Below, in pieces: positions 1-6,122 of a DNA stretch of 6,195 nt (the first letter of the stretch is position 1; each line of letters starts with the position of its first letter). Source of the stretch: Desulfovermiculus sp041686195 (lineage in GTDB: Bacteria; Desulfobacterota; Desulfovibrionia; Desulfovibrionales; Desulfothermaceae); NCBI GenBank assembly GCA_041686195.1, contig JAWLEI010000131.1, positions 1-6,195 of the forward strand, written 5' to 3'. The position numbers and the translations under genes are program-made. The notes below the pieces were generated by a model, which saw only the letters and a program-made list of their open reading frames with translations, searched no databases and was not told where the DNA came from.

Positions 1-1
1 A

Positions 2-109
2 AAATGGCAAAGTATTGCGTCTCACCCGCCTGGAACATTTGGCATCTCCCTGACCCCCGAGCGCGCTGCGGCGGATAGGCTTCAAGCGATCTTACATTTG
101 AAAACTTAA
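2..109 (+). other. Possible 3' end of an unrecognised gene, cut by the window edge
   Basis: Frame 2 is open from the window edge to a TAA at 107-109 and reads as a plausible protein end (it contains GTFGISLTPERAAADRLQ). The overlapping frame 3 is also open from the edge, to a TGA at 51-53, and reads NGKVLRLTRLEHLASP. I cannot tell which, if either, is genuine. I recognise no family. The composition is more GC-rich than the next 200 bases. It could be the tail of a gene lying to the left or debris like the PRC fragment that follows. Confidence 0.25.
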
Positions 110-207
110 CGGATGTTAAAGCCTTACAAGGCAAGAAAGTCATGGAGGCCAAGGGAGAAAATATTGGTGAAGTCAACAGCATGCTGGTGGATTCTCAAAT
201 ACTAGTT
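79..207 (+). pseudogene. Truncated PRC-barrel domain fragment
   Basis: The frame starting just after a TAG at 76-78 reads LTDVKALQGKKVMEAKGEN and then IGEVNSMLVDSQ. This matches the first strands of a PRC-barrel domain: a GKKV motif, then a residue pair and GE, then IGEV and a hydrophobic stretch ending in D. A normal domain continues for about 40 more residues. Here the similarity stops near base 205, and no other frame on this strand restores it. The open frame runs on to base 438, but beyond about 292 it is only the antisense of the BON gene. There is no start codon with a ribosome binding site before the domain; the ATG at 142 lies inside it. It is best read as a gene remnant lacking both ends. 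PRC-barrel and BON domains both occur in envelope or stress proteins, so the remnant may once have belonged with the neighbouring lipoprotein gene; that link is an inference. Confidence 0.5.
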
Positions 208-236
208 TCACCGCCACATGTCAGGCAACATAAAGC

Positions 237-255
237 TACGGGTGAAGCTCCCGTA
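237..255. other. Small hairpin downstream of the BON gene
   Basis: TACGGG (237-242) and CCCGTA (250-255) form a perfect 6-bp stem with a 7-base loop, about 37 bases beyond the stop codon of the minus-strand BON gene. On the minus strand the stem is followed by GCTTTATGTT, which has only a short T run. It could end the BON transcript, but it is a weak candidate for an intrinsic terminator. Confidence 0.25.
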
Positions 256-291
256 ATTGCGATTATACACCTCCTTATTGGACCCTTACGC

Positions 292-606
292 CTATTTGAC
301 GATCAGATCGTTCTTGACGGATTGAACCCCTTTCACGCTGCGCGCGATTTGCCCGGCCTTGTCCTTGGCATCCTGGTTATTGACAAATCCGCTCAGTTGG
401 ACCGTACCTTTGTAGGTTTCAACGCTGATACTAAATGATTTGAGAAAGTCATCCTTTGCCAGCTGCGATTTGACCTTGGTGGTGATGACCGTATCGTCGA
501 CATACTCCCCGGTGCTCGACTTTTGGGATGTCGATGCGCAGCCCACTAAGGTGAACAGAAGGGCGAAAAAGACTAAACTGCTGATAAGCGTGCGTTTCGT
601 GTTCAT
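292..606 (-). CDS. Small BON-domain outer-membrane lipoprotein
   Basis: A 104-residue lipoprotein. Residues 1-23 are a lipoprotein signal peptide: basic MNTKR, a hydrophobic stretch at 7-20, then the lipobox LVGC with the lipidated cysteine at C23. Alanine at +2 predicts outer-membrane sorting. Residues about 37-103 form one BON domain, with the hallmark pattern G67-T-V-Q-L-S-G73-F-V75, alanine at 80, and GV and N near the end (G93, V94, N99). BON domains occur in OsmY-like, stress-related envelope proteins and are thought to bind phospholipid or other membrane components; no enzymatic activity is expected. The ATG at 604-606 is chosen because AGGAG lies 8 bases before it and the signal peptide begins there; a longer version from 648 would put 14 non-signal residues in front. 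It lies 54 bp after the broken radical SAM gene on the same strand, so it could share that transcript or have its own promoter. Specific role unknown. Confidence 0.88.
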   Translation of the reverse strand: MNTKRTLISSLVFFALLFTLVGCASTSQKSSTGEYVDDTVITTKVKSQLAKDDFLKSFSISVETYKGTVQLSGFVNNQDAKDKAGQIARSVKGVQSVKNDLIVK

Positions 607-660
607 GATCGAAGCTCCTGTTTGAAGATGTTTCATTTTGGGGGGCATGGCATCAGCGGA

Positions 661-1438
661 TCACAACACCCGCAATTCACATACGCGCCGGAAGTGATAG
701 CCATAGATGGCCAGGGTGACGGCCAGAGGCATGGCCCTTGGTCGTTTGAAAAGGGTCCAGAAAAAAGACTCCCCCTCGCCACCCCTGGGCGTAGAGACTG
801 TCCAGCTCGGCGATCATCTGAGACGCTTTTTTGTTCCGCGGGGTACGGCCCAAAAGAGTCGTGATGTTGCAGAAGTCGCAGTTAAAAGGACATCCCCGGG
901 AATACTGAAGGCTCATGGTGGCATAGTGTTTGAGTTCCAGCAGGTCCCAGCGGGGAATGGGCGTCTGCCCCATGTCAGCGAACTTATCCGTGGAGTAAAT
1001 CCGTCTTGCCCGTCCTTGATCCAGGTCTTTCAAAAATTCGGGCAGGGTCAGCTCGGCCTCGTTGAGTACAAAATGATCCACCTCAGGAAAATGCTCATGC
1101 TCAACCGTGAACAGAGGTCCCCCGGCCACAACTTTCAGCCCCGCTTCCAGGCATTTTTTGATTATATTTTTGGATGATTCACGTTGCACGGTCATGGCGC
1201 TTATGAACGTATAATCAGCCCAGCCCAAATCTTCCATGCACAATCCCCGGATGTTTAAGTCCACCAGGCGCAGATTCCAATTTTGGGGAAGCATGGCGGC
1301 TATAGTCGCCAGTCCCAGAGGGGGCAGGGCGACCTTTTTGCCCACGAACTTCAGGGCGTGCTTGAAACTCCAGAAAGTATCCGGAATCTCAGGATAGATC
1401 AGCAGAACGTTAGGAGTATTTTTGTGAATAGCAGTCAT
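661..1438 (-). pseudogene. B12-binding radical SAM protein (DUF4070 type), broken by an internal deletion
   Basis: From the ATG at 1436-1438 (preceded by GGAGG, four bases away) the product begins with an N-terminal B12-binding domain: NVLLIYPEIPDTFWSF at about 10-25, then ALPPLG and VDLN, with no DxHxxG motif, so base-off cobalamin binding without a histidine ligand is expected. A radical SAM domain follows, with RGCPFNCDFC giving the CxxxCxxC iron-sulfur site (C183, C187, C190). After GWRGGVFF (residues 219-226) similarity stops and the frame ends at a TGA at 677-679. The other frame, from about 765 to a TGA at 661-663, encodes KRPRAMPLAVTLAIYGYHF, which resembles the usual C-terminal tail of this family. 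Full-length relatives are, from memory, about 480-530 residues, so some 220-270 residues of the barrel and the DUF4070 region are missing. Relatives include HpnP and HpnR hopanoid methylases, but this N-terminus fits an uncharacterised sister group better. A 271-residue reading from 1492 also exists; its extra 18 residues overlap the upstream gene. The product is probably inactive. Confidence 0.82.
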
Positions 1439-1457
1439 ATGCCCTCCGATATTTCCC

Positions 1458-1817
1458 CTAATCTCCTTGATTTGCGAGCCATAGGCCTTCATCTCTTTTG
1501 CTGCGCGCAGAGAGAACCGCGTTCATACCTTCGGCTTTTTCGACAGTGTAAATATGGATACCATGCGGCTGGCGCAAAAGGCTCTTGAGCCCCAGCAGGA
1601 CACCGAACAGGTCTGATTTCAGGTGATTGTCCAGCTTTTGGCGGTTTTCCCATTCTTCAAGAACATAAAATATGGTTTTCTCCTTAATATCGTTTAGGAA
1701 CGCAAATCCAAGACATCCCTCTTCTCTTTCCATGGGTCCCATCAGAGAGAGAAGTGTTTGCAGCACTTCTTTGTGTTTTTCCGCCAGCACATGCATGCTT
1801 ATTCGGACTATGATCAT
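1458..1817 (-). CDS. Antibiotic biosynthesis monooxygenase (ABM) family protein, possible quinol monooxygenase
   Basis: A 119-residue protein with a single ABM dimeric alpha-beta barrel domain over about residues 1-90. It has the IIVRISMHVLAEKHKEVLQ opening strand and helix, MGPMEREEGCLGFAF in the middle, and the FYVLEEWENRQKLDNHLKS segment typical of the family, then DLFGVLLGLKSLL. ABM proteins are small cytoplasmic cofactor-free oxygenases (YgiN-like quinol monooxygenases) or heme-related enzymes, and many have no known substrate. The ATG at 1815-1817 has GGAAAG 8 bases before it. A GTG at 1824-1826 would add three residues but lacks a well-placed site. The stop codon lies 19 bases before the radical SAM start, so the two were probably cotranscribed and the ABM protein may once have worked in the same pathway. 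It appears intact, although its downstream partner is not. Confidence 0.8.
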   Translation of the reverse strand: MIIVRISMHVLAEKHKEVLQTLLSLMGPMEREEGCLGFAFLNDIKEKTIFYVLEEWENRQKLDNHLKSDLFGVLLGLKSLLRQPHGIHIYTVEKAEGMNAVLSARSKRDEGLWLANQGD

Positions 1818-2000
1818 AAAAACCACTTTCCGGCCAAGGCCGATATTTCAGATTTATTTTTGATTTTTGATGCTCTATACTAGTAATACACAATACGTGC
1901 CGTAATATACGTGATTCAGATTAGTGCGATAATTGGCTGGTTTCACAAAATTTTTGATTAAATAGACAGGGACATTTTGAAAAGAGAAGGTGACTGTCAT

Positions 2001-2033
2001 TGATCATATATGACCACTGATCGTATATGACCA
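2001..2033. repeat. Tandem 16-bp operator-like boxes
   Basis: TGATCATATATGACCA (2001-2016) is repeated as TGATCGTATATGACCA (2018-2033), 15 of 16 bases identical, with a 17-bp period. The first box contains a perfect 10-bp palindrome, TCATATATGA (2004-2013). A further inverted pair, GTCAT (1996-2000) with ATGAC (2010-2014), overlaps it. The second box breaks the inner palindrome by one base. The site lies about 67 bp before the TTGACA and about 184 bp before the ABM start codon, a position suited to a regulator of either unit. I do not recognise the regulator. Confidence 0.55.
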
Positions 2034-2099
2034 ACATTTTTCTCAAAATCCGCAGCAGGCCCAGATCCTGAGTGTTTCCTGTTGATGCTGTCTTTTATC

Positions 2100-2137
2100 T
2101 TGACAAATTTCTTCTTTTATATGATTGATGGTATTGT
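2100..2137 (+). promoter_or_regulatory. Candidate promoter of the htpX operon
   Basis: A perfect TTGACA (2100-2105) lies about 130 bp before the htpX start. The expected -10 position, 16-18 bases further on, holds only weak matches (GATTGA or ATTGAT at 2123-2129). Better TATGAT and TATTGT hexamers lie at 2120 and 2132, but with spacers of 14 and 26 bases. The -35 may therefore belong to a promoter with a poor -10 that needs an activator, or be chance. Confidence 0.3.
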
Positions 2138-2225
2138 GTAACCAACCATAATTGCGGAAGATCGGTTTGTGAAATCCATACTGGAAGCCGTTTGTTGATC
2201 AAGGCCTGTAACATGGCAGGAGGCA

Positions 2226-2247
2226 GAAAAGGGTATGAAAAGGGTAT
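2226..2247 (+). repeat. Exact 11-bp tandem duplication across the htpX start codon
   Basis: GAAAAGGGTAT occurs twice head to tail, at 2226-2236 and 2237-2247. The first copy supplies the AAAAGGG just before the ATG and the first two bases of the ATG itself; the second encodes the first codons after the start. A stronger GGAGG sits at 2219-2223, 11 bases before the ATG. Confidence 0.7.
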
Positions 2248-3137
2248 TGCTGTTTTTAGGTACCAATATTGCAGTTATTCTTGTCTTGAGCGTTGTGCTC
2301 AGCCTGTTGGGAGTGAATCGGATTCTGGACGAGGAGGGAGTGGGGCTCAATCTTCAACATCTGTTGATATTTGCCGCTGTCTTCGGCTTTGGAGGGGCAT
2401 TTATTTCCCTGGCCATTTCCAAATGGATGGCCAAAAGAATGACTGGGGCCAAGGTCATTGAGAGCCCGAAAAATTCCAGCGAAACCTGGCTGGTGAATAC
2501 CGTCCGCAACCAGGCCCAAAGCCTGAACCTGAATATGCCGGAAGTAGCCATCTTTGATTCCCGGGCCCCCAATGCTTTTGCCACGGGCATGCGCAGGAAC
2601 AACGCTCTGGTGGCGGTGAGCAGCGGTTTGTTGCAAAGCATGAATAAGGACGAGGTGGAGGCTGTACTGGCCCATGAGATGAGCCATATAGCCAACGGAG
2701 ACATGATTACCCTGACTCTGATCCAAGGGGTGGTGAACACCTTTGTGATTTTTTTATCCCGAGTGGTTGGCCATTTTGTGGACCGGGTGATCTTGAAGAA
2801 CGAGGAAGGGCATGGGATTGGATTTTTTGTGACCACCATAGTGGCCCAGATCGTGTTTGGTATCCTGGCCAGCGTGGTCGTGCTCTGGTTCAGCCGGCAA
2901 AGGGAATTCCGGGCTGATGCCGGTGGAGGCAAGCTTGCCGGCAGGGAGAAAATGATTTCCGCCCTGGAGAAGCTGCGCAAAGGAGTCCAGGAACCTCTGC
3001 CGGATCAGCTGGATGCCTTTGGCATCAACGGCAAGCAGGACAGGCAGGGCTGGAAGATCCTGTTCATGAGCCATCCACCGCTGGACCAGCGTATAGAGGC
3101 ATTGCGCCAGGGACCGACGGTGAATTCCGGTCTTTGA
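2235..3137 (+). CDS. htpX: HtpX-type M48 membrane zinc metalloprotease
   Basis: A 300-residue inner-membrane protease of the M48B family, close to the usual 285-300 residues. Predicted membrane segments lie at about 4-26, 38-62, 157-178 and 195-219. The active site faces the cytoplasm: HEMSH at 147-151 supplies the zinc ligands H147 and H151 and the catalytic E148, and E224 in REFRADAGGGKLAGR is the expected third ligand. The conserved APNAFATG (111-118) precedes it. Near the end, MSHPPLDQRIEAL is the typical M48 tail motif. In E. coli, HtpX cleaves misfolded or damaged membrane proteins alongside FtsH and is stress induced. GGAGG at 2219-2223 supports this start. It opens a same-strand set with nfeD (26 bp later) and an SPFH gene, suggesting a joint role in membrane protein quality control. 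All catalytic residues are present, so it should be active. Confidence 0.95.
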   Translation: MKRVLLFLGTNIAVILVLSVVLSLLGVNRILDEEGVGLNLQHLLIFAAVFGFGGAFISLAISKWMAKRMTGAKVIESPKNSSETWLVNTVRNQAQSLNLNMPEVAIFDSRAPNAFATGMRRNNALVAVSSGLLQSMNKDEVEAVLAHEMSHIANGDMITLTLIQGVVNTFVIFLSRVVGHFVDRVILKNEEGHGIGFFVTTIVAQIVFGILASVVVLWFSRQREFRADAGGGKLAGREKMISALEKLRKGVQEPLPDQLDAFGINGKQDRQGWKILFMSHPPLDQRIEALRQGPTVNSGL

Positions 3138-3163
3138 TCGGATAGTGAGGAGTGTAAGTTAGT

Positions 3164-3622
3164 ATGGACCTGTTAGGTGCTCAATGGCTTATTTGGTTTG
3201 TGGTGGGTATGGTGTTGGCTTTCCTGGAGCTGTTCATGCCCGGGTTGGTGATCATATTCATGGCCCTGGGCTGTTGGATAGTCGCCGGGGCTTTACTCAT
3301 CTGGCCCTTAACTCTTACCCATCAGGTCCTGCTCTTTATCGGAGGTACTGTGGTTTCCATTGCCTTGCTCCGGACATGGTTCATGCGAACCTTTCGGGGT
3401 ATTTCCTCGGATAAGGCCCAAGCAGGATTTGATGATTTTCCCCGTGGAGTCCATGTTCAGGTAGTTAAGGGCATCAGCCCGAATACCAACGGACGCATTC
3501 AATTTCGGGGAACTCTGTGGGATGCGAGTGCAGACGAGGAGATAGAAGAGGGCGAGACGGTTGAAATAGTCAGCTATGCCGGCGATTCCCGCCAGATATA
3601 TTTTGTTAAGAAAATTTCATAA
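3164..3622 (+). CDS. Short NfeD-family membrane protein (YbbJ type)
   Basis: A 152-residue protein with three membrane segments at about 8-24, 27-48 and 52-73, and a soluble C-terminal OB-fold domain from about 82. The OB fold shows the family signature: a glycine-rich turn at NGRIQFRGTLWDA, then EEIEEGETVEIV. This is the short NfeD form without the N-terminal ClpP-like serine protease domain of the long form. NfeD proteins form partners with SPFH/stomatin proteins, as YbbJ does with QmcA in E. coli, and are thought to help assemble or anchor SPFH rings in the membrane. GAGGAG at 3147-3152 lies 11 bases before the ATG. It starts 26 bp after htpX and ends 16 bp before the SPFH gene, so all three genes are probably on one transcript. 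Confidence 0.9.
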   Translation: MDLLGAQWLIWFVVGMVLAFLELFMPGLVIIFMALGCWIVAGALLIWPLTLTHQVLLFIGGTVVSIALLRTWFMRTFRGISSDKAQAGFDDFPRGVHVQVVKGISPNTNGRIQFRGTLWDASADEEIEEGETVEIVSYAGDSRQIYFVKKIS

Positions 3623-3638
3623 CCTGTAGGAGTGATAC

Positions 3639-4577
3639 ATGAATCCAACCCTTATTTTCGCTGTCGTTCTAGCCCTTTTGATTATTGTGGTCATTGTCAA
3701 GACTGCAGTTATCGTGCCCCAAAAAAGTGAATTCATCATTGAAAGGCTTGGTAAATACAATAAAACCCTTGGAGCCGGGTTCCATCTTCTGCTTCCCTTT
3801 CTGGACAGGGTGGCGTACAAGTACTCGTTGAAAGAGGAAGTATTTGATATCCCCAGCCAGACATGTATCACCAAGGACAACGTAACTGTGGAAGTGGACG
3901 GCCTGATCTATTTGCAGGTCATGGACAGCAAGCAGGCCGCTTATGGTATCAACGACTACCGGATGGCCTCTTCCCAGCTGGCTCAGACCACCTTACGTTC
4001 CACGATCGGAAAGATCGACCTGGACAAGACCTTTGAAGAACGGGAATCCATCAATGCCCAAGTGGTGGACTCCATTGATCAGGCTGCCCAGGCCTGGGGA
4101 GTGAAGGTCCTGCGTTATGAAGTCAAGGATATATTGCCTCCCGAGTCGGTGAAAAAAGCTATGGAGGCTCAGATGACTGCAGAACGGGAGAAGCGGGCGA
4201 CTATCGCCAAATCTGAGGGGGAGCGGCAGTCGACTATCAACCGTTCTGAAGGCGATAGACAGGAGGCGATCTTACGTTCCGAAGGCGAGAAGCAAAAGCG
4301 GATCAACGAGGCTGAGGGCCAGGCTCAGGAGATCCTGACCATAGCCAAGGCAACCGGGGAAGGACTCAAAATTATAGCTGATCAGCTCAATGCTCCTGGA
4401 GGCCAGGCAGCAGCCAATCTCCGGGTGGCGGAACAGTACGTGACCCAATTCGGCCAGTTGGCCAAGGAATCCAACACCCTGATCATACCCAGCAGTGTCG
4501 GGGATGTGGCCGGCATGGTGACTACAGCCATGAGTGCCTTGAACAAAATGAAGGCCGAGCCCGGGGTGAAAGAATAG
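3639..4577 (+). CDS. qmcA: SPFH/stomatin/prohibitin-family membrane protein (QmcA-like)
   Basis: A 312-residue protein, close to E. coli QmcA in length and layout. A single N-terminal membrane anchor (about 5-26) is followed by the SPFH domain from VPQKSEFIIERLGKY (26-40) through about residue 180, with the usual GAGFHLLLPFLDRV, TKDNVTVEVDGLIY and WGVKVLRYEVKDILPP (153-168) segments. Residues about 172-237 form a charged coiled coil containing 11-residue repeats beginning at S192, S203, S214 and A225. The C-terminal part (about 240-305) contains an Ala/Gly-rich stretch and a conserved tail with LIIPSSVGDV. These proteins build large ring or cage oligomers that organise membrane microdomains and restrain or guide membrane proteases such as FtsH. 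TAGGAG lies 6 bases before the ATG. It is last in the htpX-nfeD set. The symbol is by analogy; the stomatin-like label would also be acceptable. Confidence 0.92.
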   Translation: MNPTLIFAVVLALLIIVVIVKTAVIVPQKSEFIIERLGKYNKTLGAGFHLLLPFLDRVAYKYSLKEEVFDIPSQTCITKDNVTVEVDGLIYLQVMDSKQAAYGINDYRMASSQLAQTTLRSTIGKIDLDKTFEERESINAQVVDSIDQAAQAWGVKVLRYEVKDILPPESVKKAMEAQMTAEREKRATIAKSEGERQSTINRSEGDRQEAILRSEGEKQKRINEAEGQAQEILTIAKATGEGLKIIADQLNAPGGQAAANLRVAEQYVTQFGQLAKESNTLIIPSSVGDVAGMVTTAMSALNKMKAEPGVKE

Positions 4578-4610
4578 GTGATGTTGCGATCCTTTCCATA
4601 AGGTCCCCAC

Positions 4611-4625
4611 CTGGTTTTTAACCAG
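4611..4625. other. Hairpin between convergent genes
   Basis: CTGGTT (4611-4616) and AACCAG (4620-4625) form a 6-bp stem with a three-base loop, 33 bases after the SPFH stop codon. No T run follows on either strand, so it is not a standard intrinsic terminator. A second weak stem, GCAAA with TTTGC (4634-4650) followed by GTTTATTT on the plus strand, is the better though still poor candidate for ending the htpX operon transcript. Confidence 0.3.
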
Positions 4626-4674
4626 AAGTTACTGCAAAAAGTCGCTTTGCGTTTATTTGCGATAAAATATTATA

Positions 4675-6120
4675 TTATAAATACGGTGAGGCGAGCCTGA
4701 AAAGATTATCCCGGAGCATGGCCGGCATGCTTCGGGATTGTATTTCTTGGAGGCTGAGAGTGCGGGCAAGCTTTCTTTTGGCCTCCAGTATGTTGTTTAT
4801 GGTTTGAGCCAAGTCGTGGTCGTAGACCTCCACGTTGAACTCGAAATTAAGTTGCAGGCTGCGTGGGTCCCAGTTCGCAGAACCCAGCATAACCCAGATA
4901 TCATCGACCACCATAATCTTGCTGTGATCAAAAGGAGGCGGAGTGAGTTGAATTGTGCATCCGTCTTCTAAAAGCTCCTGGTGATAGGTGGTGGATGCCC
5001 ATTTAACCATTTTCAGATTATTGACTTCCGGCTGGAAAATTTCCACCTCAATTCCCTTCAAGGCGGCCACCCGAAGGGCCATGGTCAACTCCTGATCCGG
5101 AAGAAAATACGGAGAAGCGATGCGCACTGAGCTTGAAGCACAACTGAGTGCTCCAAGCAGGACCAGTCTCAGCTTGTCGTAATTCTCGTCCGGGCCGTCA
5201 GAGATGCCCCGGGCAACTGCCCCTCCCTGTACAGACAATTGCGGAAACCAGATCCCGCCGGCAAGTTCTTCGCCGGTTGTAAACTTCCAGTCTTCGGCAA
5301 AAGCCTTTTGCAGCTCGGCAACCACCGGTCCTTGAGCGCAAAAATGCAGATCTTGCACCGGGTAATCCGGGTTTTCACCCACCACATTGCCACAGCGAAT
5401 GTTCATGCCTCCGGTAAAACCGGTTTGGCCGTCAACGACCATGATTTTGCGATGGTTTCGCAAGTTGTAATAGCGGAAGCGCCAGGGTTTTAGGGACCGC
5501 ATGAAGCGTGAAACAGGTATATGGTCGCGTTTGAGTCCTCGAACGATGGAGGGGAAGGCATAACGCGCTCCGATGTCATCAATCAAGACCCGCACCTGGA
5601 CGCCCCTGGCAGTGGCCTCGGCCAGAGCTTTTCTGAAGCGGCGTCCCCAGGTATCATTGTCAAATATGTAAGTCTCCAGGGACACCGAATGCCTGGCCTG
5701 CTCAATGGCCCTGAGCATGGCTGGATATGCTTCGTCCCCATTGAGCAACGGCTTGAAATAATTGCCATACATGAGAGGGTTGACCGTTATTTTTTCGCTC
5801 AAGCGGGCCAGATTTACCATCTCATTTCCCAGGGATCCAAGCTGGTCTTGAAGGTTATCCGGGAACAGAGCTGCATGTTTGGAGTGCAGATCAACTGGCT
5901 CCAGTCCAGAAAAAAGGGTCTTGGCCTTGCGCTGAATGCGGTTGATGCCGAAAATCCAGTACAAGGCAATGCCCAGAATGGGTGCAAACCATATCAGGCC
6001 CAGCCAGCCGATGGCTGACTTGGTGTCCCGCTTGAACATCAGAACATGGATGGCAGAACCAACCATGGCCATTATAGTGAGTCCGGCACTGAGAATTGAA
6101 ATCATCAGTTCATAATCCAT
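4675..6120 (-). CDS. cls: Cardiolipin synthase (phospholipase D superfamily)
   Basis: A 481-residue inner-membrane enzyme that condenses phosphatidylglycerol with a second phospholipid to make cardiolipin. Two N-terminal membrane segments (about 7-28 and 36-58) form the PLDc_N region. Two phospholipase D domains follow, each with a complete HxKxxxxD motif: H223, K225, D230 followed by GGMN, and H399, K401, D406 followed by GSANWDPRS. LETYIFDND (148-156) and ASPYFLPD (335-342) are further typical segments, and the chain ends in the common LASPYL. Length matches ClsA-type enzymes. The ATG at 6118-6120 begins the hydrophobic segment but has only an A-rich leader before it, with no Shine-Dalgarno match; a second ATG at residue 6 is no better. 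A six-codon reading frame ends two bases upstream and may couple translation. The gene is convergent with the SPFH gene, with 97 bp between stop codons. Confidence 0.93.
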   Translation of the reverse strand: MDYELMISILSAGLTIMAMVGSAIHVLMFKRDTKSAIGWLGLIWFAPILGIALYWIFGINRIQRKAKTLFSGLEPVDLHSKHAALFPDNLQDQLGSLGNEMVNLARLSEKITVNPLMYGNYFKPLLNGDEAYPAMLRAIEQARHSVSLETYIFDNDTWGRRFRKALAEATARGVQVRVLIDDIGARYAFPSIVRGLKRDHIPVSRFMRSLKPWRFRYYNLRNHRKIMVVDGQTGFTGGMNIRCGNVVGENPDYPVQDLHFCAQGPVVAELQKAFAEDWKFTTGEELAGGIWFPQLSVQGGAVARGISDGPDENYDKLRLVLLGALSCASSSVRIASPYFLPDQELTMALRVAALKGIEVEIFQPEVNNLKMVKWASTTYHQELLEDGCTIQLTPPPFDHSKIMVVDDIWVMLGSANWDPRSLQLNFEFNVEVYDHDLAQTINNILEAKRKLARTLSLQEIQSRSMPAMLRDNLFRLASPYL

Positions 6121-6122
6121 TT

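Larger units (their letters stand above)
1818..2234. other. Divergent intergenic region of about 417 bp
   Basis: AT-rich, non-coding spacer between the minus-strand ABM gene and the plus-strand htpX operon, so it should carry promoters for both. From left to right it holds a CGGCC-AA-GGCCG palindrome (1831-1842) abutting the ABM ribosome binding site, a 7-bp direct repeat ATACGTG at 1893-1899 and 1907-1913, the tandem boxes at 2001-2033, a TTGACA at 2100-2105 and the htpX ribosome binding site. No convincing protein or RNA gene is visible. A minus-strand -10-like TATAGA lies near 1877-1882 but has no well-spaced -35 partner. Confidence 0.6.

Noticed and set aside
142..438. A 98-residue plus-strand protein starting at the ATG at 142
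   Set aside because: Its first part is the middle of a PRC-barrel fragment, and its last 49 codons are only the antisense of the BON gene, so it is not a real gene.
677..1492. The radical SAM reading frame as an intact 271-residue protein
   Set aside because: The last 28 residues match nothing expected, the family C-terminus lies in another frame, and the first 18 residues overlap the ABM gene although a better start with GGAGG lies downstream.
1927..1950. A TTGGCTGGTTTCACA stretch resembling a sigma-54 promoter
   Set aside because: The GG is present but the required GC at the -12 position is missing.
2053..2085. A CAGCAGG / CCTGTTG stem as a possible structured RNA or terminator
   Set aside because: It has a long 19-base loop, a wobble pair and no T run, and nothing else supports an RNA gene.
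2085..2141. An 18-codon hydrophobic reading frame (MLSFILTNFFFYMIDGIV) upstream of htpX
   Set aside because: It has no ribosome binding site, it contains the TTGACA of the candidate promoter, and such frames are common in AT-rich spacers.
4272..4610. Antisense open frame over the end of the SPFH gene, and similar long frames opposite htpX and cls
   Set aside because: They mirror the codon pattern of well-supported genes, show no family motifs and lack ribosome binding sites.
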